This document shows positions 44,614 to 52,858 of a stretch of DNA of 64,000 nt, in pieces (the stretch's first letter is position 1; every line of letters begins with the position of its first letter). The notes under the pieces are model-generated. The model did no database searches and had not been told where the DNA came from. It saw only the letters and a list, made by a program, of their open reading frames with translations. The DNA comes from Duganella rivi. GTDB taxonomy: Bacteria > Pseudomonadota > Gammaproteobacteria > Burkholderiales > Burkholderiaceae_D. The stretch is taken from positions 1 through 64,000 of the forward strand of contig NZ_WWCK01000005.1 in the NCBI RefSeq assembly GCF_009857435.1, given 5' to 3'. The position numbers and the translations under genes were made by a program.

Positions 44614-46929
44614 TTAGTAAATCACTTTGAGGTTGAATGCGTAGTTGCGGCCCGGGCGCGACTGGCGCTCGATGTCGGCAAACGTCGCCGCCGTGGTAGC
44701 GGCAGCCAGGGTGCGCGACGAGGCGTAGTCCCAGTACTTCTTGTCGCCGATGTTGTACACGCCGCCGCTGAGGACAACGTGCTTGCCGATGTTCCAGTAC
44801 GCGGTCAGATCGAACACGCTGTAGCCCGGCACTTTGAACATGGTGGTGCTGCTGCCGGTCAGCACGTCGCTGGCCGCTTGCTTGCCGCGCACGGTGCTGG
44901 CGGTGAAGGCCGCGCCGCCGCGCAGGGCCGGATCGTCATACGCGAAGGTGGCGTTGGCCTTGTACGGCTGGACCGATGCCAGGTCGGCCGACTTGCCGGT
45001 CTTGGTGTTGTCCGCCGTGCCTTTCGATGCGCCGGCCGCCAGGTTGACGCTGTAGCCTTTCATGTTTTGCAGCCATTGTCCCAGCACGAAGCGGGTGTTG
45101 AACTCGGCGCCGTAGATGCGCGCCTCGCCGATATTCTCTGGACGGAACAGGCCTTGGGTGATGGTCGGGTAGTTGACGCGGTCGACCGGCTGGGTGGCGT
45201 ACTCGATGAAGTCGTCATACCTGGTGTTGAACACCGAGGCGCTGAATTCCACGCCCGGCGTCAGCACGCCTTTCAGGCCCAGCTCGAATGCGTTGCTGGT
45301 TTCTTTTTTCAGGTCTGGATTGCCCAGCACGGCGTAGCCGGTGCCGGTGCCGGTGTAGCTGAACGAGTCGTAAGTGCCGGTGCGCTCGGCTGCCGATGGC
45401 AGTCGGGTGCCGCGCGAGTACTGCGCGTAGGCGTTCAGGTTAGGCGCCAGTTCCACCGACAGGTTCAGCGATGGCGTCAGGTAGGAATCGGTTTCTTCCT
45501 TGATTTCCTTGGCCGCGCTCGGCACGGCAACCACGTATTTGTCGAGGTTCTTCGGCGTCAGCTTGCGCTGTTCGGCGCGCAGGCCCGGCGTCAGCGTAGC
45601 TTGATGGCCGGCCAGTGCGAAGCCGAACTCGCCGCGCACGTAGGCGGCGTATTTGTCGGTGTCCATGTCGGCCATGCGCGACTTGGTGGTGTACTGGTGC
45701 GCGCCGGTGGCGACCACCAGGCGATCTTCAGTCCACGGACGGCGGCTTTCCAAGCGTTCGTATTGCACGCCGTAGCTGAGCAGATTGCCCACGCCCAGTT
45801 GCTTGGTGGCGTCCAGCGACAAGCCCTTGCTGTCGTTGTAGTAGCCGGTGTTGATGTCGCGGATGTACTTCTGGCCGCCCGAGAAGTAATCGGCGTGGGT
45901 CAGGTCGACCACTTCGGCTTTTTGCGTGTACAGCTTGCTGTCCAGGGTATCGAACAGGGCGACGCCGCTTGGCGTCCACTGGTGATCGACGCTGAAGCGG
46001 TTGCGCTTGGTGTTCGAGTTTTGCGTGACGCCGGTCGGGTACAAGGTGCTGGTCTTGTTGTCGTAGTTGCGGTCGTGCTCGGCCTTGAAGTGGTCGATGG
46101 CGAAGTTCAGTTTTTGGCCCGGCGCGATAGTCCAGTTCAGCTTGGCCAGCACGGCGTCCGAGTTCCAGTCGTCCGGGTTGACCGGCACGCTGCTCTTGCT
46201 GTCGGCTTGCTCGCCAGTGCGGTGCACAGCCACGATCAAGGCTTTCAGGCCAGGATTGATTTCGGTAGCGGCGGTGACCGCGTGCATGCGGCTGGCGCGG
46301 TCCGCGGTGTAGCCGAATTTATAGTCGGCGTAGACCTTGCGCGTGCCGTCGAGGTAGTCTTCCGGCGACTTGGTCACGAAGGACACCGAGCCGCCGAGGC
46401 CCGGCGTGCCCGTGCCCGATGGGCTGGAGCCGGAACCAATGCGCACGTCGCGGAAGGTCTCCGGGTCGAAGTAGTCGCGGCCGATGCCGAAGGCGTTCAA
46501 GGTGCTGCCGTCCGGTTTCGGCGCCGCGTCCGGCAGCGAGATGCCGTCCAGATCGAGGCTGACACGGTTGCCTTCAATGCCGCGAATGTTAAAGCCGGTA
46601 TTGCTGGCGCTATCCCACACGCTGCCGCCACCGCTGGCCGCTGCCGGCACGCTGATCAGCGGCGAGTAGCGCGAGATGTTGCTCATGTCGATGGCGTTGT
46701 TCTGCTCCAGCTGGCGCGAGCTGATCACAGTGGTGCTGCCGTTGCGGGTGGAGGTGGCGGCGTCGTCGCGCTTGGCTTGCACCAGGATTTCCGACAATTC
46801 GCCGGCCGATTTGGTTTCCTGCGCAAACACCGGCAAAGCAACCGCGCCCAGCATCACCAGCAGGGCGGATTGGACGTGAAGAGACAGAGGCGCGGCCAGG
46901 TGCCGGGCGCCCGTAAGGGTAGCGACCAT
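44614..46929 (-). CDS. TonB-dependent heme/hemoglobin receptor
   Basis: A 771-residue outer-membrane receptor. The signal peptide ends at LPVFAQ, the plug contains MSNISRYSPLIS and NIRGIEGNRVSLDLDGI, and the barrel carries the heme-receptor pair TRLPSAAER (FRAP-like) and GNPDLKKE (NPNL-like). It ends in LKVIY. ATG 46929 gives a good signal peptide; the frame extends upstream to 46986 without support. A Fur box lies upstream at 47001-47019. With the adjacent HemS-like gene it forms a heme uptake operon. TonB/ExbBD and the inner-membrane heme ABC transporter are not in the window. Confidence 0.92.
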   Translation of the reverse strand: MVATLTGARHLAAPLSLHVQSALLVMLGAVALPVFAQETKSAGELSEILVQAKRDDAATSTRNGSTTVISSRQLEQNNAIDMSNISRYSPLISVPAAASGGGSVWDSASNTGFNIRGIEGNRVSLDLDGISLPDAAPKPDGSTLNAFGIGRDYFDPETFRDVRIGSGSSPSGTGTPGLGGSVSFVTKSPEDYLDGTRKVYADYKFGYTADRASRMHAVTAATEINPGLKALIVAVHRTGEQADSKSSVPVNPDDWNSDAVLAKLNWTIAPGQKLNFAIDHFKAEHDRNYDNKTSTLYPTGVTQNSNTKRNRFSVDHQWTPSGVALFDTLDSKLYTQKAEVVDLTHADYFSGGQKYIRDINTGYYNDSKGLSLDATKQLGVGNLLSYGVQYERLESRRPWTEDRLVVATGAHQYTTKSRMADMDTDKYAAYVRGEFGFALAGHQATLTPGLRAEQRKLTPKNLDKYVVAVPSAAKEIKEETDSYLTPSLNLSVELAPNLNAYAQYSRGTRLPSAAERTGTYDSFSYTGTGTGYAVLGNPDLKKETSNAFELGLKGVLTPGVEFSASVFNTRYDDFIEYATQPVDRVNYPTITQGLFRPENIGEARIYGAEFNTRFVLGQWLQNMKGYSVNLAAGASKGTADNTKTGKSADLASVQPYKANATFAYDDPALRGGAAFTASTVRGKQAASDVLTGSSTTMFKVPGYSVFDLTAYWNIGKHVVLSGGVYNIGDKKYWDYASSRTLAAATTAATFADIERQSRPGRNYAFNLKVIY

Positions 46930-47000
46930 AGTTATCCAAGAGAGAGATGTTAAACGGCTGGCTCTCGGGGATATGATCGCTGGCAAAAACGCATCTTAAC

Positions 47001-47019
47001 AATAATGATTCTCATTTAC
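47001..47019. promoter_or_regulatory. Fur box upstream of the heme operon
   Basis: AATAATGATTCTCATTTAC matches the 19-bp Fur consensus at 14 positions by eye, including the ATGAT and TCATT cores. It lies 72 bases upstream of the receptor start, so iron repression is expected. Confidence 0.75.
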
Positions 47020-47056
47020 AAGAGGTAAAGAGATCAAGATTGGTAAAGATGCTATT

Positions 47057-47587
47057 TCATCCGGCTAGGTAGTTGTTTTTGACGCGCACGTAGTGCTCGG
47101 CGGAGTACTTGAGGTAGGCGATTTCCTCCGGCGTCAGCGCCCTCACCTTCACGGCTGGACGGCCGACGTACAGGTGGCCGCTTTCCAGCACCTTGCCCGG
47201 CGCGACCAGGCTGCCGGCGCCGACCATCACCTGGTCTTGCACCACCACATCGTCCATGACGATGGCGCCCATGCCGATCAGCACCTCGTTGCCGATGTTG
47301 CAGCCGTGCAGCATGGCCTGGTGGCCGATGGTGACGTAGTCGCCGAGGATCAGCGGCGAGCCGTCCGGCTTGGCCGCGTTCTTGTGAGACACGTGGCACA
47401 TCGCAAAGTCTTGCACGTTGGTGTAATTGCCGATGACGATGCGATTAACGTCGCCGCGCAGCACGGTGTTGCACCAGATCGAGCAATCCTTGCCGACGGT
47501 GACGTCGCCGATCACGGTGGCGGATGGGTGCATGTACAAGCCCTCGCCCAGTTGCGGCGAGGTGTTCAGGTAAGACGATACGGCCAT
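47057..47587 (-). CDS. Gamma carbonic anhydrase family protein, second copy
   Basis: A 176-residue left-handed beta-helix protein, paralogous to 31979-32503. Metal-ligand candidates are H65 or H68 (CHVSHKN), H89 and H94 ([10 protein letters not shown]), with LRGDVNRIVIGNYTNVQD in front. It has the longer loop (NAAKPDGSPL) of the YrdA branch. The precise reaction is unproven for this group. Ten nt downstream of the binding-protein gene on the same strand. Confidence 0.9.
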   Translation of the reverse strand: MAVSSYLNTSPQLGEGLYMHPSATVIGDVTVGKDCSIWCNTVLRGDVNRIVIGNYTNVQDFAMCHVSHKNAAKPDGSPLILGDYVTIGHQAMLHGCNIGNEVLIGMGAIVMDDVVVQDQVMVGAGSLVAPGKVLESGHLYVGRPAVKVRALTPEEIAYLKYSAEHYVRVKNNYLAG

Positions 47588-47597
47588 GCGGAATTCC

Positions 47598-48383
47598 TTA
47601 TTTGCGGGAGTACTTGTTCAACATGCCGCTCAGCTCGTTCTGGTGCGTGGCCATCCACGTCCAGACGGCTTCCACCTGCTCGCGGTGGGCGGCATAGTAA
47701 GCGGGGTTAGTCGCCAGCCAGATATTACTGCTGAACAGGGGAACGCGCAGGCGCACGACCTCGCTGCCGTAACGTTCGGCGATGGACTGATCCATGTCGT
47801 TGAGCTGGCCGACGGTGAGCGCCACGCCGTCCACGCGCTTGAGCTTGAGCTTGCCGACATTGCGTTCGAGGTCGCGGGCGCCGTCATCGACGCGGATGCC
47901 GGCTTCGCGCAGCGCGTCGGCGTACGGCGCGCCGTAAGGCACGCCCATCACGCGGCCCTGGAAATAGCGCGGCGTGATGGTGTCGGGCGGCAGCTGGTCG
48001 GCGGCGCGCACCAGCACAATGATGTTGGTCTTCACGGCGCGGCTGCGGTCGAGCGCGCCGCTGCGGTCGCGCGGCAGCACGATTTCGGCGGGGATCTCGG
48101 GGCGTTCTTCAATCGGTAGGTAATCGATCTCGCCCGCCGCCAGCGCCACTCTCAGGCGCGTGGTCGGCATGCGGGTAAATTGAATCGGGCAAGGAATCAT
48201 GGCGGCCGCCATGGCGCGCATGTAGTCGACGCCGACGCCAGCCGGATCAGGCACCTCGGCCCCGCTGCCCAGCCAATACGGCGGCCGATCCTGATCGATA
48301 TAGCCGATGCGCACCGGCGGACAAGCAGCCTCAGCGCAGGCAGAACCGCACAGAAACAAAGCTAGCAGGAAAGAACGCAGCAT
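47598..48383 (-). CDS. Orphan periplasmic binding protein (SBP_bac_3-like), paralogue 1
   Basis: A 261-residue exported protein. Signal peptide ends near ACAEA (about 19), then CPPVRIGYIDQDRPPYWLGS, ARAVA-type lobe segments (LRVALAAGEIDYLPIEERPE), DLERNVGKLKLKRVDG, and a C-terminal WTWMATHQNELSGMLNKY. It shares its opening and closing motifs with 51961-52755, so the two are duplicates. There is no permease or ATPase nearby. Typical amino-acid carboxylate-binding residues are not obvious, so the ligand is unknown. Confidence 0.85.
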   Translation of the reverse strand: MLRSFLLALFLCGSACAEAACPPVRIGYIDQDRPPYWLGSGAEVPDPAGVGVDYMRAMAAAMIPCPIQFTRMPTTRLRVALAAGEIDYLPIEERPEIPAEIVLPRDRSGALDRSRAVKTNIIVLVRAADQLPPDTITPRYFQGRVMGVPYGAPYADALREAGIRVDDGARDLERNVGKLKLKRVDGVALTVGQLNDMDQSIAERYGSEVVRLRVPLFSSNIWLATNPAYYAAHREQVEAVWTWMATHQNELSGMLNKYSRK

Positions 48384-48437
48384 AAAAATGGCGGTGTCTA
48401 CGACAAAACGCCATTATAAGCTGTCCGAATGACAAGT

Positions 48438-49070
48438 TTAAGCTTGGTAGGTGCTGTCGCCGTGCGGGGCGGCCTTGAATTCGGGCAGCGCTTCGGCTTG
48501 CTGCGAGTAGGCCGCCAGTGCCGGGTAGTCGGCGTCGGCCACCACGTCTGGCAGCATTTGGCGGATGAAGTGCCAGGTGATGGCCATCATCACGCCCGGC
48601 GGCGGGATGTCGGCGCTGGTGACTGGCAATGGTTCCTTCACTTGCTCAGCTTCCAGCACGTCCAGCGCGGCGCGCAGCTGGGCGATCACGCGGTCGGCCC
48701 ATGGCTGGTGCAGCTTTTCTGCCGGGCGCAGCTTGCGCTCGTAGACCAGCTGCACCGACTTGTCGCAGGCGGCCAGCGCAAAGCTGAGCAAGGACTGCGA
48801 GCGCATCAATTCGGTCGGCATGGACGGCGTGCGGCGGTTGGCCGGGCGGGCGATCGATTCGGCGTATTGCAGGATCAGGGTCGAGTCCATCAGCACATTG
48901 CCGTCGCCGTCGACCAGCGTCGGCGCCTTCACCACCGGGTTGATTTGGCGGAACTGCTCGTAGGTGCTGAACACCGACAGCGACTGGTGCTCAAAGCGCA
49001 CACCCAGCAACTGCAACGACACCGCCACCCGGCGGACATAGGGTGAATCCAGCATACCGATCAGTTTCAT
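48438..49070 (-). CDS. Glutathione S-transferase family protein
   Basis: A 210-residue cytoplasmic protein. The thioredoxin-like N-domain (1-80) has the candidate catalytic Ser9 in MLDSPYVRRV, the cis-Pro segment VKAPTLVDGDG and the glutathione-binding LMDSTLILQY. The all-helical C-domain follows. This is a YfcG/YibF-like small GST with unknown substrate. It stands alone between a binding protein and an unknown exported protein. Confidence 0.92.
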   Translation of the reverse strand: MKLIGMLDSPYVRRVAVSLQLLGVRFEHQSLSVFSTYEQFRQINPVVKAPTLVDGDGNVLMDSTLILQYAESIARPANRRTPSMPTELMRSQSLLSFALAACDKSVQLVYERKLRPAEKLHQPWADRVIAQLRAALDVLEAEQVKEPLPVTSADIPPPGVMMAITWHFIRQMLPDVVADADYPALAAYSQQAEALPEFKAAPHGDSTYQA

Positions 49071-49086
49071 TTCTACTCCATTGAGA

Positions 49087-49923
49087 TTATTGGCTCACCC
49101 AGCCTTCCGCCCTCCATTTCAACACGGCCTGCGACAGTGGCGTTTGCGACTTGGCAGCAACCGTTTTTGCCAACGCACGCAACGCATCAATGGCGGTAGG
49201 GGATGATTCCGAAATGTAGAGTATAACGTCCGTCGCCGGAGCCGCGATCAACAATGTACCGCTTTGCGCAGCAGCTAGATCGGCCCAATCAGCAGTGAGT
49301 GCAATCCTCCCGGTCTCATAATACCCGCCGCGCAAGGTGCCGATTTTTCCACTGCCGACAGGCTTGGCCTTACTGCTCAAAGGTTCCAGCGAAGCTTGTA
49401 AATTCTTGGCGGCCAAGGCAAATAGCTGATCGTCGGACAAGCTAAGCCGCGTAGCGTCCTTGGTGTTGAGCGGGCGTGCCGTGCTGGGCGTATCGAGCAT
49501 TGCCACCGTGACCAAGCCTTCCGTCAGCTGACGAATTTTCAGGGCCGATGCATCGTTGCCCAACTGTGCCTGTGCATTCTTGAGATAAGCGCTGCTGCGT
49601 ATAGCCAGCAGCACGGACTTGGTATCGACCGGCGCATTGCGCTCTTTGAGGAATGCTGAAACCTTCTGGCCAAACTCAGCCAGCGCACTATTGCACTCCC
49701 CCGCGTTCTTGCTACAGAAAGAGTAGACGCGATCGAGGTTCACTTGCAGATCGTCGATCTGCAAACTAAGCGGCCCCTTCACCTTTAATGGCACGTCTGG
49801 CCCTAATTTTGCACGCAAGGTCGCAGCACCAAACTCGGTAAATCCCGCTGGGTCGGTGGGCGCGTTTTGGGCGTGCGCCGCCATGGTAAAGCTCAGTGCA
49901 ATCGCGCAGAGAAGTCGATTCAT
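49087..49923 (-). CDS. Exported DUF1444/YtpQ-like protein
   Basis: A 278-residue protein with a short signal peptide (cleavage near AHAQN, about 19). It has two cysteines (SFCSKNAGECNSAL), and the C-terminal half contains LRGGYYETGRIALTADWADL and TLLIAAPATDVILYI, which resemble the closing part of the DUF1444 (YtpQ) family. YtpQ proteins are normally cytoplasmic and uncharacterised, so an exported version is unusual. It overlaps nothing and sits three bases from the stop of the racemase gene unit. Confidence 0.65.
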   Translation of the reverse strand: MNRLLCAIALSFTMAAHAQNAPTDPAGFTEFGAATLRAKLGPDVPLKVKGPLSLQIDDLQVNLDRVYSFCSKNAGECNSALAEFGQKVSAFLKERNAPVDTKSVLLAIRSSAYLKNAQAQLGNDASALKIRQLTEGLVTVAMLDTPSTARPLNTKDATRLSLSDDQLFALAAKNLQASLEPLSSKAKPVGSGKIGTLRGGYYETGRIALTADWADLAAAQSGTLLIAAPATDVILYISESSPTAIDALRALAKTVAAKSQTPLSQAVLKWRAEGWVSQ

Positions 49924-49926
49924 AGT

Positions 49927-50619
49927 TTAATTGAGCGCCCATAAAGCGGCGCTTTGAGCGTGGATGGAAGTGGTGTCGAACAAAGGCACAGCCGAGTCCT
50001 GCTGCGCTACCAGCAGCGAGATTTCGGTGCAGCCGAGGATGATGCCTTGCGCGCCCTGCTCTTCCAGCGCGGCGATGATGCGGCGGTATGCGTCGCGCGA
50101 GGCGTCAACGATCTGGCCGAGGCACAGTTCTTCGTAGATGATGCGGTGGACGATGTCGCGGTCGACCGGCCCCGGCACCACCACGTCGAGGCCGTGCAGT
50201 TCGCGCAAGCGGTCCTTGTAGAACGGCTGTTCCATGGTGAAGCGCGTGCCGAGCAGGCCAATCTTGCGCATGCCCACGCGCTTGATCTCCTGCGCGGTTG
50301 GATCGGCGATATGGAACAGCGGAATGCTCACCGCCGCTTCAATCGCCGGCGCGACTTTATGCATGGTGTTCGTGCACAGCACGATGAAGTCGGCGCCGGC
50401 AGCCTGCAAGGCGCGCGCCGCATCGGCCATCATCACACCGGCCGCATCCCAATCGCCGGCATGCTGCAAGCGCTCGACTTCGTGAAAGTCCACGCTGTAC
50501 AGAACCACTTTGGCCGAATGCAGTCCGCCCAGTTGCTGCTTGATGGTCTCGTTGATTTGACGGTAGTAAGGCACCGTCGATTCCCAGCTCATGCCGCCGA
50601 TTAGTCCGATAGTTTTCAA
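49927..50619 (-). CDS. Aspartate/glutamate racemase family protein (TTG start)
   Basis: A 230-residue cytoplasmic enzyme of the Asp/Glu racemase fold. The two catalytic cysteines are C82 (IVLCTNTMHK) and C197 (IILGCTEISL). The opening MKTIGLIGGMSWESTVPYYR is a hallmark of the YgeA/aspartate racemase group. Initiation at TTG 50619 is strongly indicated: AGGAGG lies five bases upstream, the family N-terminus begins exactly there, and no ATG is available. The open frame extends to 50925 but runs antisense-frame through the DUF4124 gene. Confidence 0.9.
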   Translation of the reverse strand: MKTIGLIGGMSWESTVPYYRQINETIKQQLGGLHSAKVVLYSVDFHEVERLQHAGDWDAAGVMMADAARALQAAGADFIVLCTNTMHKVAPAIEAAVSIPLFHIADPTAQEIKRVGMRKIGLLGTRFTMEQPFYKDRLRELHGLDVVVPGPVDRDIVHRIIYEELCLGQIVDASRDAYRRIIAALEEQGAQGIILGCTEISLLVAQQDSAVPLFDTTSIHAQSAALWALN

Positions 50620-50642
50620 ATGCGCCTCCTGGTGAGACCATT

Positions 50643-50951
50643 CTACCGGCAAACGGTAGCCGTGTTGGGTTGGCAGTGGGAGGCTTGCAGTGGGCGTGGG
50701 CGGTAGCTGGGATTGAGCAGCTTGTACTGCTGCTTGCGGCGGAATTCGGCGTCGCGCTCTTGCCACGTGACGCCTTCCGGCAGCGGCGTCGATGGCGGGC
50801 CGTTGGGCTTGAGTTCCTTGACCGGCGTCTCGCCGGCCTCGAACTTGTTGTCGGTGTAGTGCACCACGCCTCTGGCGTCGACCCATTTGTAAATCTGGGC
50901 CTGCGCCAGCAGCGGCATCGTGCACAGGAAAAGGGTGAGTAGTTTCGACAT
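50643..50951 (-). CDS. DUF4124 domain protein
   Basis: A 102-residue exported protein: signal peptide ending LAQAQ (about 19), then the DUF4124 hallmark IYKWVDARGVVHYTD, and a basic C-terminal tail with two cysteines (SHCQPNTATVCR). Members are small periplasmic proteins found widely in beta- and gammaproteobacteria with no assigned role. It sits directly upstream of the racemase gene, 23 bases apart. Confidence 0.9.
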   Translation of the reverse strand: MSKLLTLFLCTMPLLAQAQIYKWVDARGVVHYTDNKFEAGETPVKELKPNGPPSTPLPEGVTWQERDAEFRRKQQYKLLNPSYRPRPLQASHCQPNTATVCR

Positions 50952-50999
50952 GGGCCGATTCTACTCAACATTTCCACGTGGAAATCTATTGAAATGTCA

Positions 51000-51914
51000 C
51001 TAAGATTGCATTAACACCGTGGCGCCACGGCCGAGCGAGCGCACCACTTGCATCACGTCCCAATTCGTCAGACGCACGCAGCCGTGCGACTGGGTTTTGC
51101 CGATCTTGCCCGGCTCCGGCGTGCCGTGGATGCCGTAGTGCTCGATGCTCAGGTCGATCCACGCCAGGCCGACCGGGTTGTTGGGGCCGGCCGCGATGCG
51201 GGCCTTGGTGTCGCCAGCCTTGGCGTCCCAGAACAGTTTCGGGTTGTAGCGGTATTCAGGATTGGTGGCCACGCCGCGCACTTGCCAGCGGCCTTCCGGC
51301 AACGGGTCGTGCCTGCTGCCGGTGCTGGCCGGGAATTGCGCAAACGGCATGCCGCCGGCGTCGAGCAAGGTCAGCGTGCCCTCTTTCGCGTCGACCAGCG
51401 CCGATGCGGCTTTCGGCAGCGGCTTGGCGATCAGCACGTTCGGCACCAGCAATTGTTCGCCGGCCTGCCGCATCTTCTTGCCGGGATTCAGTCGTCGCAG
51501 CAACTCGGGGCTGCAATGGAAGCGCTCGCCCAGCGCCTCCAGCAGATTGACGTAGCCGAGCGACGCCAATCTGGCCTTGCCCGCCATGTCCGCCGGCACC
51601 TTGGCATACGGCCCGGCGATATCCTGGGCGGTCAAGACATAGACTTCCAATACCGGCGCCTGATCGCGCTCCAGTTCCTTCCACGTCGCCGCATCGAGCG
51701 TGCCGCTCACGCGCAGCTGGCGCAGCTTCTGAAAGCCGCGCACGGCCTGCCGCATATTGCTGCCGTAAGCAGCATCGAGTTCACCGGGAGAAAAATGCGC
51801 GCGATCCAATAACACTTGTGCACGCAGCAGCTGGGTATCGGCGGCGGACAGCGCCGGCTCGGCGGCGGCAGCAGCGCCCACGGCCAGCATCAATACAAGG
51901 AATAAAGCTTTCAA
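51000..51914 (-). CDS. L,D-transpeptidase with peptidoglycan-binding domain
   Basis: A 304-residue periplasmic enzyme that forms or uses 3-3 peptidoglycan cross-links or attaches proteins to peptidoglycan. Signal peptide ends near AAAAE (about 18). A peptidoglycan-binding helix bundle follows (about 25-85, YGSNMRQAVRGFQKLRQLRV), then the YkuD domain (about 165-303) with H263 (YGIHGTPEPG) and the catalytic C279 in QSHGCVRLTN. A LysM-like stretch may lie between them (LLEALGERFHCSPELLRRLN). The nearest neighbours are unrelated. Confidence 0.94.
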   Translation of the reverse strand: MKALFLVLMLAVGAAAAAEPALSAADTQLLRAQVLLDRAHFSPGELDAAYGSNMRQAVRGFQKLRQLRVSGTLDAATWKELERDQAPVLEVYVLTAQDIAGPYAKVPADMAGKARLASLGYVNLLEALGERFHCSPELLRRLNPGKKMRQAGEQLLVPNVLIAKPLPKAASALVDAKEGTLTLLDAGGMPFAQFPASTGSRHDPLPEGRWQVRGVATNPEYRYNPKLFWDAKAGDTKARIAAGPNNPVGLAWIDLSIEHYGIHGTPEPGKIGKTQSHGCVRLTNWDVMQVVRSLGRGATVLMQS

Positions 51915-51960
51915 ACCTAAGCTCAGATGGAATCAGGGAGCCGCATTCTAGCGCAGCGTT

Positions 51961-52755
51961 TTAATCCTTGCGGTACTTCTGCATGACATAGCCGAGGCGG
52001 CTGCGGTTTTTGTCCAGCCACGTCCACAGCGCTTCGCTTTGCGGCGTGTGGGCGCGGTAGAAGTTGTCGTTGAAGGCCAGCCAGACGCGGATGTTGAGCA
52101 GCGGCTGCGGCAGTTGCACCACCTCGCCTTTGTACTTGTCCAAGGTCTCCTTGAGGTGGGCCGGCGCCACGGCCGCCACTACCACGCCCTCTACCCGGCC
52201 CAGCTTGAGCTTCTCGATATTGCGGTCGAGGTCGCGGCCGCCTTCGTCCAGGGTCAGACCAGCTTCGCGCAGGCGCGCGGCGTAGCCGTTGCCCTGCGGG
52301 ATGCCCAGCATTTTGCCCTTGAAGAATTGCATGGGATTGGTGCTGGCCGGCAGCTTGTCCTTGGCCCGCACCAGCACCAGCACTTTGTTGTGCAAGGCGC
52401 GTTCGAGGTCGATGTTGCCAACCTTGTCTTTCGGCAGCGCGATCTCGGCTGGATAGAAACTTTGCTCACTGAGCGGAGCGAGGTCGATATCGCCATTGGT
52501 CAGCGCCACTTTCAGGCGTGCTACCGGCAGCCGTACCCAGATCGGCGCGCAGCCGAAGCCGGCGCCCAGCACGGCGTCGCGGATCAAATCGACCGCCGCG
52601 CCGGGCGGATCGGGTACCTTGTCGCCATCGCCCAGCCAGTACGGCGGACGGTTCTGATCCATGTAGCCCACGCGCACGGGAATGCAGCTTGTGCCCGCAT
52701 ACGCGGGGAGCCAGGTCGCCAGGGCCAGCAAGAACACGGGGATAGTTAAATGCAT
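51961..52755 (-). CDS. Orphan periplasmic binding protein (SBP_bac_3-like), paralogue 2
   Basis: A 264-residue exported protein (signal peptide ending near PAYAG, about 21). The mature start CIPVRVGYMDQNRPPYWLGD and the segments LKVALTNGDIDLAPL, DLDRNIEKLKLGRVEG and WTWLDKNRSRLGYVMQKY parallel those of 47598-48383. It has no partner transport genes. Either both feed a shared transporter elsewhere or they act as sensors. Confidence 0.85.
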   Translation of the reverse strand: MHLTIPVFLLALATWLPAYAGTSCIPVRVGYMDQNRPPYWLGDGDKVPDPPGAAVDLIRDAVLGAGFGCAPIWVRLPVARLKVALTNGDIDLAPLSEQSFYPAEIALPKDKVGNIDLERALHNKVLVLVRAKDKLPASTNPMQFFKGKMLGIPQGNGYAARLREAGLTLDEGGRDLDRNIEKLKLGRVEGVVVAAVAPAHLKETLDKYKGEVVQLPQPLLNIRVWLAFNDNFYRAHTPQSEALWTWLDKNRSRLGYVMQKYRKD

Positions 52756-52817
52756 GCGCCAATTATAGAACGCAATGCCAGCGCGCGCCCGAACTGGCTA
52801 TTGCAGTGAGGCAATTA

Positions 52818-52850
52818 CCCCACAACCGGCGGCGCGCGCCGGTTGTGGGG
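52818..52850. terminator. Hairpin after subtilase C
   Basis: A 14-bp perfect stem CCCCACAACCGGCG/CGCCGGTTGTGGGG with a five-base loop lies eight bases beyond the subtilase C stop. There is no T run on the minus strand, so it may work as a 3' stabiliser or a factor-assisted terminator. Confidence 0.6.
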
Positions 52851-52858
52851 CGGCGGGC

